Origin: Branchiostoma belcheri
Lineage: Eukaryota; Chordata; Leptocardii; Amphioxiformes; Branchiostomatidae
DNA: 64,000 nt
NCBI RefSeq assembly: GCF_001625305.1
Contig: NW_017802935.1
Span: forward strand, 1,374,352-1,438,351
Direction: 5' to 3'
This document shows positions 42,336 to 51,285 of the stretch, one piece after another. Within the stretch, counting starts at the first letter, position 1, and every line of letters begins with the position of its first letter. The notes beneath the pieces are model-generated. The model did not search any database. It was not told where the DNA came from and saw only the letters and a list, made by a program, of their open reading frames with translations. The translations under genes were made by a program, and so were the position numbers.

Positions 42336-45300
42336 ATGGCGAACCCAGAGAGCCACCCTCAGCCTCCGGACGGCGGTTGGGGCTGGATGGTGGTTCTGGC
42401 CGGGTTCATCGTCACTGGATGCACGTTCGGAACATTCCGCTCCCTCGGAGTCTTCTTCCTGACGTTCAGCCAACAGTTTCAGGCCAGCTCCGCGGAGACG
42501 GCGTGGATAACCTCTATCCTTACCAGCGTTATGCTTTTCCTTGGTTAGTTCAACCTTAACTAACGATTTTACGGCATATGCTTGTACCAAAAGTACCTCT
42601 GATAATTGTTCTTACAAACGTACAATAAAAACCTTTCATAATGCTTTTACGTTCTACTGTTGGGCACAGGTCTTCCGAACTAAGCGCGCGTTCCATTTGG
42701 GGTCACCGGTGGTAATTCGAACAGAACGCGTGTTCCATTTGGGGTCACCGGTGGTAATTCGAACAGAACGCGTGTTCCATTTGGGGTCACCGGTGGTAAT
42801 TCGAACAGAACGCGTGTTCCATTTGGGGTCACCGGTGGTAATTCGAACAGAACGCGTGTTCTATCTGGAGTCACCGGGACTCGCAAGGTTTATTTACAAA
42901 CGGGTGATTTACAAACATTATGATTTTCCTTACCAGTTAACATGATTTTGTTTGATTTATGCTTGTGAGATAAGTTCCATTGATATGCAAATTCCTTTCG
43001 CTTTAACTTATTTGTGTTTGGTTGGATTCTTTATGTTACCTTATGATTAATTGCACACTTGTATATAGTGATTATTTTCTTCTTATTTATTATTGTATTT
43101 TATCCTCAGTTACTTTGTATTTTACTATGTTGGGGTTTACCCCCCAGGTATCATTGAAAAACGCCGACAAGGCGATATGTATCACCTGGATAAATAAATG
43201 AAATGAAATGATTATGGGATTTTACGTACACGATTGTTTAACAACCATGATGTCGTGGAAAGAAAAGTATTCTATTTCTAAGCCTTTTGTGGAACAACTG
43301 TAACAAGTTCGACACTTAGGTATTATTCACACCAAAAGGGCCTCAGACGAATACCCAATGTAACACTTTTCCGGGGCATTGTTGGGTCCAGCTTTTACAG
43401 TATGTTCAACACGTGCCTTTTTTTTTCTCTCCGTAGCTCCGGTTGGCACTGCCTTGGCGAGCACCATAGGTTTCCGCCCGACCATCATGTTGGGAGGGGT
43501 GCTCTCAGCAGCCGGCTACATCGTCAGCCGTTTTGCGACCCGCATATTTCACTTGTACTTGGGAATTGGATGTCTGACAGGTCAGTCTAAGGGCATTTCT
43601 GCCACTGTTCAGTTTGTGAATTTCTAACGTAGATACATTCGATGTCGTATGCATGTGTACATTTGACACTTGCTTCGATAACCTGAAGTTTCAGAACTAG
43701 CTGTTAGTTATAACAAGACGCGTCTTCTTTTGTTCCAAACAGGCCTTGGATATGCCTTATGTCTTAGTCCTGCTTTCGCGATTGTCGGGCAGTATTTCAC
43801 CAAAAGACGAGCCATGGCCACCAGCCTGACCATGCTGGGCTCAAGCGTCGCTTCCATGTCGTTCCCGCCACTTTTCCAGTACCTGATGGACGAGTTTGGT
43901 TGGAAGGGCGCTCTGCTTATTATAGGCGGCATGATGCTGAATATGACTGTAGCTGGAGCCTTGATCAGACCTCTCGAGGCTTACAGAGACAGGGATGACC
44001 CTAGAACGCTCAGAAACAGCAGAATGAACGACTCAGACACAGTCCTGGAACCTGGAACAACAAAGAAATGTTCTGCAGCTGCCGCGAACTTTCTAAAAAG
44101 GTTTTGGGCACAGATGGACTTTAAAGTGATCCTGATACCTTCCGTGGCCCTGTATTTGACCTCCTTGTTTATAATGCAGTTGGGCCTCAACGTTCCAACG
44201 CTGTACATCGTCCCTCGCGCCAAGCAGCTTCAGATCGAGGACTACGCGGCGGCGTCCCTCCTCTCAGTCATCGCTATCGCAGACATGGTCGGTCGGTTAG
44301 CAGTCGGGGCCATCCCGGACAACTCACGGTTCAGCCGGTTTGACCAGTACGGACTGAGTCTGTGCCTGTTGGGCATCATCAACCTCCTGTTTCCGCTCGC
44401 CAAGACGTACCCGGCGCTCGTGGCGTACGCTATCGCACACGGGGCGTTCTTCGGCGCGTTTCTTCCGACGACACTGACCTGTCTGGCCGAACTGGTTGGC
44501 CCGAAGCGTCTTCCCAGTGCAATTGGAATTATGATGTCAATACAGGGGTTTTCATCGCTGGCTGGGCCACCGTTTGCAGGTCTGTGTAGAGAAATAAGAT
44601 TTCAAACGATATGGAAACGTTGTGCAACAGTATAAACATTGAAGTAACGGAACAGTCTTTGCAGACCTTTATTTTCGGTAATCTGGTTAAAACAAAGACC
44701 CCGCATTAGCGCAAAGTGCATGATTAGAAGAGAGATAATGGATAAAGGGTAGAAGACAAGTTTACTCCCTACCCTCTTAGTGCAGTTCATTAGCCATGTT
44801 AAGGTAACGTAACTCATTGGTAACGTAACTCATTGGTAACTTAACTCATTGGTAACGTAACTCATTGGTAACTTAACTCATTGGTAACGTAACTCATTGG
44901 TAACGTAACTCATTGGTAACGTAACTCATTGGTAACTTAACCCATTGGTAACGTAACTCATTGGTAACTTAACTCATTGGTAACTTAACTCAGTGGTAAC
45001 GTAACTCAGTGGTAACTTAACTCAGTGGTAACGTAACTCAGTGGTAGCACAATTCATTGGTAACGTAACTCATTGGTAACGTAACTAATTGGTAACGTAA
45101 CTAATTGGTAACGTAACTCATTGGTAACGGAATTCATTGGTAATGTAACCCTTTGGCAACGTAACTCTTTGGTTTTCGTTGCAGCAAAAGTATCACGAAC
45201 TAAATTCTAAATTCCTGAATGTCTCTCCAGGCTGGCTGTTCGACGAGACCCAAAGTTACGACGCCACGTTCCTCCAAGCCGGCGCCGGTTTCCTGCTGGC

Positions 45301-45436
45301 CGGGCTCTTGCCGTTCCTCCTGCGGCTCAGGAAGAAACGGCCGGCGGACACGACGGAGGAGCCGGCGGACTCGCCACAAACAGTGAAGGGGGAGAATGAG
45401 ACTTTATTGGTACCAGAACGTGAAACCGCTGTCTGA
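42336..45436 (+). CDS. MCT-G: SLC16-type monocarboxylate transporter, complete
   Basis: Exons 42336-42543, 43437-43580, 43743-44579 and 45231-45436 join in phase 1 to give 464 residues. It has PDGGWGWMVV, GFRPTIMLGG, QYFTKRRAMATS, FQYLMDEFGWKG, ADMVGRLAVG (Asp-x3-Arg pair kept) and the tail ERETAV. The central loop (YRDRDDPRTLRNSRMN) differs from the other copies. Exon 1 ends with TSVMLFL before GTTAGT. Intron 1 carries a 42-bp minisatellite and a retroposon tail near 43.1 kb. Intron 3 carries a large 16-bp minisatellite directly before the exon 4 acceptor. A small foldback element splits the 5' leader. The reading frame is undamaged. Confidence 0.9.
42665..42885. repeat. 42-bp minisatellite in intron 1 of MCT-G, about 5 copies, very homogeneous
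   Basis: The unit reads gcgtgttccatttggggtca then ccggtggtaattcgaacagaac. Spacing is exactly 42 bp (42721 to 42763). Each unit has three 6-bp palindromes: ACCGGT, TTCGAA and ACGCGT. The 42-bp period produces a 14-residue peptide repeat that is an artefact. Confidence 0.95.
43080..43210 (+). mobile_element. Retroposon 3' tail in intron 1 of MCT-G
   Basis: acaaggcgatatgtatcacc then tggataaataaatgaaatga is a LINE/SINE 3' end. A related end lies at 59690-59765 (cttgcggtgacacg then gggtaaataaataaa). Confidence 0.55.
44804..45175. repeat. 16-bp minisatellite in intron 3 of MCT-G, about 23 copies
   Basis: The unit is GGTAACGTAACTCATT with variants (gtaacttaac, tcagt, aatt). It ends just before the exon 4 acceptor region. 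Orthologous positions in MCT-B, C, D and F have only one or two units. Confidence 0.97.
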
Positions 45437-45519
45437 TCATTGTTGCAATTCAACAGTGCAGTGAGCCACAAGTTTGTTTCCAACAATGATCACAAAACAT
45501 ATTTAGCATTGCGTTTTTG

Positions 45520-46190
45520 ACCTTATGTGTTTAGAGAAAAAGAAGAGGAAGAAAAAAACAGACAAAACGATATGTTTCCCTCTACGAATGTAAACATAAT
45601 TGCCCCGAAGGCCACGCCTGCACGTTACGTCTAAGGTCGGTGATATGAAAGTTGGTGGTCCCTGTGTATCGCATTCTTGTGTGACATGATGATAGCCAGT
45701 AAGAGTAGGTTTAGTTGATAATTCATGTGAAGAAAACGCCGCTAGCTAAATAGACAGGTAAGCTAAGGAATGAACAAAACTGGTGGTTACACCTAAAGGC
45801 AGTTTGCCGATAATGCGAAACAAAGAAACTTTCAGTGCAACCGGTTGAACTGCGGAGAACAGAGTGGCAGGTTGTAATAATTTGATCCAGAACAATGGAA
45901 GCAGAAATCGGTGGAATAAGAAATAAATAAAGGAGCAATATTCAGGATGAGTACGCTTTTAAAACTCCTTAAAACAACGACTGTATCATTTGAATCACGA
46001 CCAAATTGGGCTAGATTACTAGGACAGCTGATTATTTCTGAATGACAGAAAAGGGAGCGGGATTAGAAAACGACGCTGAAAGTAAAATTGATACGATTAA
46101 CACAATTAACACAATTAACGGACCGTGAGCAGGTTTTATGGCATGTGTGCATTGTGACACCTTAAAGGGCAAAGGTCAGCTAACTCACAG
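45520..46190. repeat. Left arm of inverted repeat around the DMT transporter gene
   Basis: Long matches in reverse to 48790-49392. Examples are tgtatcgcattcttgtg and catgatgatagccagtaaga, the tract around aaaggcagtttgccgataat, gttgaactgcggagaacag and ctgaatgacagaaaagg. Similarity stops on both sides at about the stated ends, judged by eye. Confidence 0.8.
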
Positions 46191-46782
46191 CTCCAATACA
46201 TCTGCCGAAAAACTGAGCATCTTCGACGTTTTGTCGAGAGTCCTGTTATTTAATGTTTTAGCTTGATTTGTCTTCGAAAGTGTGGCGTGAGCCACTGACC
46301 CAATGATACTCAGTCCTGTAGCTGTGAGGCGTAGGGACAGTTTGTCCGCATAGAGAATACAGCACGGGGTGTTCCGTATCGCCCGAGGTACCAGTCCGAC
46401 CGCGAGTCGAACTGGCCCGATCGGTGCACAGAAATTTCTCAACCTCTGGCGGCCATCGGCCATTCTAGTCTGGTCAGCTTGGCCGCCGTCTCTTCGGACC
46501 ACTTTTGACATCGCTGCTCCATGCTGGGTGGAGACGCCCCCTCCCCCCGCGGCCGCACACCCTCCGCCTTTCCTTGTAGAACCGCATTTGACGGAGTTCC
46601 TTTCGTTCCGGATACGTGCCCGAACCACCGCAGCTACTTTTTTTAACCATATGGACAAGATGTCGGACAGTGCCAGGCGAACGACGCGCAGACTCGTACA
46701 TAACAGTAGGTGGACGGAAGAGTCCTGACACATCACGCAGCTTATGAATTATCTAATTGGTTCGACGATTCTCCATAAAAAG

Positions 46783-47850
46783 ATGGCCAGGACAACGACA
46801 GTGAGCAAAGACAAGCCGACAGCAACCCACAGCGATCTAGAAACGACAGATCCAGGCGGAGTCAGTCCTACGAAGACCTACTTTAACTGGCTGACATCTG
46901 GTGCAGGCGTGCTCTACGCTCTCCTGCATACCCTGCTAGCAGCCTTCGCCGCTCAGTTCATGGCGTTGAGCAGCAAAGCAGGCATGCCCGTGCTGCAGTT
47001 GGTGTTCCTCGCCCAACTTCTGCAATTCATCTTTGTCCTCGTCATGACGCCCTTGTTTAGACCAAGACTGACGACGGAAGGCCGACGACAGACTGTGTTC
47101 CTGACACTGTCGGCGGTTACGAACAACGTCGCCGTCACCTTAGAGTACATGTCCTTCCACATCGTGCTCCCCGGGATTGCCTTCGGAATCATCAAAGGAT
47201 CTCTGCCGTTGGTCACCGCTTGTATCGGATATTTGGTCCTTCGGGAGACCGTGGGCGCCGTGGATTGTCTCGGAATCGCTCTCAGCGTGGCCGGGGTTAT
47301 ATTGGTGGCAGTGGAAATGATGACGGATCCGGACAACGACACTTGGTCGACAGAGCGTCTGGCGACGTCGATTTTCTTGCCGCTCGCAGCGACGTTCGCT
47401 GGAAGGGGTCCGAACGCCGTCGTCGAACGGTCGCTCGTCGGCCTACAGGGTGTCTCCGTCCTGACGATAAATTTTTACGGCAGCCTGTTGGGGACGGTGG
47501 TGCTGCTTGGTCTGACGTACGCGCTAGAGACGCCGCGTTGGACGATGTCCGCGCAGACGATGGGTTACGTTATAGGACTGTGCGTGTGCGACTGCGGTCA
47601 GACGTTTGCCGCAGAACTGGCGCTGAGAACGGAAAAAGCGGGAATCGTGGCCGCCATTCAAACCTTCACCGTCCCTCTTGCAGTATTGTTGGACTACCTC
47701 ATTCATCGGGAGGTCCCCAGTCTTCTCATGTGTGGCGGTGTTGTACTCGTAGTGGCAGGTACCGGGGTAGTGGCAGTGTATACATGGCGGGGGCGTCAAC
47801 GAGACATTCTTCGCAAGAATTTCCTGGACAGTTTAAACTTTGGTAAATGA
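46783..47850 (+). CDS. DMT-superfamily (EamA-type, SLC35-like) membrane transporter, intronless
   Basis: A single uninterrupted frame. I choose the ATG at 46783 (aagATGG, strong context; 355 residues) over the in-frame ATG at 46744 (weak context; 368 residues). The product has about ten hydrophobic segments in two EamA-like halves. The first half has GVLYALLHTLLAAFAAQFM, then FGIIKGSLPLVTACIGYLVL with an RETVG at the helix end, then GIALSVAGVILVAVEMM. The second half has SVLTINFYGSLLGTVVLLG, IVAAIQTFTVPLAVLLDYL with HREVPS, then GVVLVVAGTGVVAVYTW. The paired '...RE/..RE + G-rich helix' layout is the DMT hallmark. The substrate is unknown and the protein is probably in plasma membrane or an internal membrane. 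The lack of introns, unlike neighbouring genes, suggests retroposition or an intronless family. It is flanked by inverted repeats, and its 3' end is duplicated downstream. Confidence 0.75.
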   Translation: MARTTTVSKDKPTATHSDLETTDPGGVSPTKTYFNWLTSGAGVLYALLHTLLAAFAAQFMALSSKAGMPVLQLVFLAQLLQFIFVLVMTPLFRPRLTTEGRRQTVFLTLSAVTNNVAVTLEYMSFHIVLPGIAFGIIKGSLPLVTACIGYLVLRETVGAVDCLGIALSVAGVILVAVEMMTDPDNDTWSTERLATSIFLPLAATFAGRGPNAVVERSLVGLQGVSVLTINFYGSLLGTVVLLGLTYALETPRWTMSAQTMGYVIGLCVCDCGQTFAAELALRTEKAGIVAAIQTFTVPLAVLLDYLIHREVPSLLMCGGVVLVVAGTGVVAVYTWRGRQRDILRKNFLDSLNFGK

Positions 47851-47889
47851 ATCAGAAACAGCATTTGCTTCAAACGTATAGCTGTATAA

Positions 47890-48036
47890 TGCCAACACTG
47901 AGTAAATTGGGACTTACCCAAATTTTTACTCTAAAAAAATTACTCAGTGTTGGCCTTAACGTTTATCCCTTTTTGTCAGAATGATGTATACCAACACAGA
48001 TGAACTTTCATGCTAAGATGTAACTGATACGGGTAT
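47890..48036 (+). mobile_element. Foldback insertion in the DMT gene 3' region
   Basis: ccaacactgagtaa and ttactcagtgttgg form the stem, followed by the tail taccaacacagatgaacttt. The duplicate 3' end at 48222-48482 lacks this insert (gctgtata then ctttt), which fixes the empty site. Confidence 0.7.
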
Positions 48037-48221
48037 ACTTTTAATGTTTTATGTGGTGGAAGATAGCTCAGTATTGCCCATAATGGACATTCCCTTAATG
48101 TTATTCTAAACATTGTTTTAGTAGAGACTGATTCTTACTGCCTACATTGTTCTATGAATATTGATGCATGTTTGTACGATTTAAGTGACACAAAAGAACT
48201 ACTTTGTAGAGTGTGGTGTAA

Positions 48222-48482
48222 AGATATTCTTTGCAAGAATTTTCTGGACAGTTTAAACTTTGGTAAATGAACGTGTTTTCAACGTGTGGCTGTATACTTT
48301 TTTGAACGTTTTAATTAATGTGGTGGAAGATATCTGTGTTGTCCATAATGGATATTCGCTTGATGTTGCTTTCAACATCGTTTTTGTTTTAGTCGAGAAT
48401 GATTCTTACGCAATCATTGTTCTCTTAATATGAATGTATGTAATCTTGTACGATTGATGTGACATAAAAGAACTAGTGGGGT
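48222..48482 (+). pseudogene. Duplicate of the DMT gene 3' end (last 15 codons and 3' UTR)
   Basis: The sequence attctttgcaagaattttct then ggacagtttaaactttgg and the stop repeats the last codons of the DMT gene (47800-47850). It is followed by colinear 3' UTR (gtggtggaagata, ccataatgga, agagaatgattctta). No upstream coding part exists. Confidence 0.8.
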
Positions 48483-48789
48483 GTATATGTAGAATTATAT
48501 AAAGGGCCCAATGTATTGGAACAGTTCGGACACCAGTGATGTGATATATGTGGATATAATTATAGGTTCTTGGTCTCAACATAATTAGATGTTGGTGTTC
48601 GAACGTTTCGTTGTTTGTTTGACCATGCAAACCAATAAACAAGTATACCCAAGTGGATCGTTGAATTAATTCCATAGTCCATTGACCACTTTCGATGATG
48701 ACAAAACTACAAAGGTAATGTAAGGATATTGTCAAAATTTTGGGGGAAATGAGAATCGAGAACTGGCGCTACCAAACAGACCCCCTAGG

Positions 48790-49392
48790 TACTTAACAAC
48801 TGACCTTTTGTCCTTTTGCTCACTGTCCGTTATTTGTGTTAATTGTGCTAATTTTGTTTTCAGTGTTGTCTATCTGCTGACCCCGTCCCCTTTTCTGTCA
48901 TTCGGAAACAAACAGCTGCCCTACTAACCCAGCCTAATTTTGTCCTGATTCAAACGATATAATCCATGTTTCAGGGAGTTTTGAAAGCGTAACTGACCAT
49001 ACATATGGCTAGTTTTCCTTTCTTATTCCATCGTCATGCTTCCATGGTTTTGGATCAAATTAAAACCATCCGCCCTATTCTCTGCAGTTCAACCGGTTTG
49101 CAGGGAAAGTTTCTTTGTTTCGCATAATCGGTAAACTGCCTTTAGGTGTAGCCATCAGTTTTGTACATTCCTTACCTGTCTATTCAGCTAGCGGCCCATC
49201 AATTATCAACTAAAACCTACTCTTACTGGCTATCATCATGTCACACAAGAATGCGATACATAGGATCCGTCTTATTGGCTTTCATAGCACCGACCATGGT
49301 CGTAATATACGTGCCTGGCCTTCGAGGGTAGATAGAAGAAAACATATTGTTTTCTCTGTTTCTTCCTCTCCTTTTTTTCTCTAAACACACAA
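48790..49392. repeat. Right arm of inverted repeat around the DMT transporter gene
   Basis: Reverse complement of 45520-46190 with many small differences. See the left arm. The two arms enclose about 2.6 kb. Confidence 0.8.
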
Positions 49393-49586
49393 GATTTCCC
49401 AATAAGCTTCCTGATAAGATCAATGACCTAGAGCAGGTGGCCGTCACCATGGTAACTGGTACAGTGGTGTTGGGTTACACTATGTAGCAGGACAGAGCTG
49501 TAGGAGTTGGTCACAATACATTGAATATACTCGTTGCTATGGACAGATTTGTATATCTATATCGATCTATTTATATCAAGCGTAGG

Positions 49587-49589
49587 CTC

Positions 49590-49626
<37 letters not shown>

Positions 49627-50205
49627 ANNNNNNNNNNNNNNNNNNNNNNNNNNNNNNNNNNNNNNNNNNNNNNNNNNNNNNNNNNNNNNNNNNNNNNNNN
49701 NNNNNNNNNNNNNNNNNNNNNNNNNNNNNNNNNNNNNNNNNNNNNNNNNNNNNNNNNNNNNNNNNNNNNNNNNNNNNNNNNNNNNNNNNNNNNNNNNNNN
49801 NNNNNNNNNNNNNNNNNNNNNNNNNNNNNNNNNNNNNNNNNNNNNNNNNNNNNNNNNNNNNNNNNNNNNNNNNNNNNNNNNNNNNNNNNNNNNNNNNNNN
49901 NNNNNNNNNNNNNNNNNNNNNNNNNNNNNNNNNNNNNNNNNNNNNNNNNNNNNNNNNNNNNNNNNNNNNNNNNNNNNNNNNNNNNNNNNNNNNNNNNNNN
50001 NNNNNNNNNNNNNNNNNNNNNNNNNNNNNNNNNNNNNNNNNNNNNNNNNNNNNNNNNNNNNNNNNNNNNNNNNNNNNNNNNNNNNNNNNNNNNNNNNNNN
50101 NNNNNNNNNNNNNNNNNNNNNNNNATATATATATATATATATATATGAACGTTATAATATAAATATATATATATATAAATATATATAAATATATATATAT
50201 AGGTA
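49587..50205. repeat. (CT)n microsatellite, assembly gap 49628-50124, (AT)n microsatellite
   Basis: CT repeats run into 497 N, and AT-rich simple repeats follow. The gap sits in low-complexity sequence, so a microsatellite collapse is likely. Frames that cross the N run are meaningless. Confidence 0.97.
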
Positions 50206-50209
50206 TACC

Positions 50210-51280
50210 TGATGTTTAGTTATTAGGATGATACTTTCCATCGTCGTGCAATGAAGTCACTCTGTCCGGTCAGTCACAAAGACCGTGAAGTTAGACATCT
50301 TAAAAGTAGACTTGGCAAGTGCGCACTTTGTGCATCTTATGCAATCTATTGTGCCAGAAACACGCCTGCTTGGGAATGCACTTCAGGATTGTTCTACTGT
50401 AAAAATTAGATGTAAAATTTAGCTGCTGTCTTTTTAAGAACTCTAAATTGTAATTGTTATATAATGTACCCGTAATTATAATTATATATGGCAATTTCTA
50501 ATAGAGAACGTCTGTATGTCCGATGCACACAGTGACTAGTATATTGTATTTTTGTCTGTCCACCTTGCGTCCTCCTCTTGTTACCTAAACATGAGACAAA
50601 GGATTGTCCTAGGTTTTTAGCTATGTATTTAATATGTCATTCATCTTGTATGGAATAAAGATGATTTTAACCCCTATATATATATATATTTATATAGTTC
50701 TTCTTCCTCTATACTGAAGCGTTTGAGTGGCAGTAAACAGAGAAGTAGTAGGCCGGGTCGGGTTACAAATGTGACCTCAGCATTACTGGGGGTTCAACCT
50801 CTTATGTGGAGGCAGTGTATAATGAATAGTCACACATATTCAGTAGATTTTTTAAAAATTTCAGTACAAATCACTGAAGATAGACTGGACGTCCAATCAT
50901 AGCATATACGACGAACACCATTTTGTAATAGAATATGGACTTTATAGCAAAGACAGAAATGAACTGTATAGGTTTGTACAAAACTTATTTCCCTATTTCA
51001 TACCCTCAAGCACTGTATAAAATTCATATTCCTAATGCAACTAGACAAACCATCCATCGAAAAACATAGCTGTTCTTTTATTTCTACAATAACTGAAAAA
51101 CGAGGAGAAGTTAGATTTATATAACGATAGTTAGTTACTTTTGTATCAGTTAACTGTATCTGTTCATCTTGTTTTGTTGTGACTTTGAATTAGCCAAGTG
51201 TGGCAAAAATGTGCAACAAATATCGTCATTCATTATTCACTATTCATAAACTGACTAATAAAAAACTCCTGGTCAAATTA
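50210..51280. other. AT-rich stretch, 3' of the Toll-like receptor gene, no gene
   Basis: No supported coding frame. A ggaataaagatgattttaac tail at about 50650 next to (AT)n looks like a retroposon end. The 3' UTR of the minus-strand receptor gene lies at the right side. Confidence 0.4.
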
Positions 51281-51285
51281 TTTCC

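Noticed and set aside
42721..42885. Steroid-receptor element in the minisatellite (AGAACGCGTGTTCT)
   Set aside because: The half sites AGAAC and TGTTCT are one base too close compared with the 3-base spacer of the known element, so I note the palindromes but do not claim a receptor site.
42541..42945. 134-codon frame with a perfect 14-residue repeat
   Set aside because: It is the 42-bp (in-frame) minisatellite in intron 1 of MCT-G. The same unit in other copies has stops or shifts.
46185..46736. 183-codon minus-strand frame upstream of the DMT gene
   Set aside because: Low complexity (Gly/Ala/Arg-rich from GC-rich DNA), no domain, and it lies opposite the likely promoter and leader of the DMT gene.
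47220..47846. 208-codon frame inside the DMT gene
   Set aside because: Arg/Gly-rich shadow in another frame of a clear multi-pass membrane protein.
49521..50162. 213-codon plus-strand frame
   Set aside because: It runs through 497 N and simple repeats.
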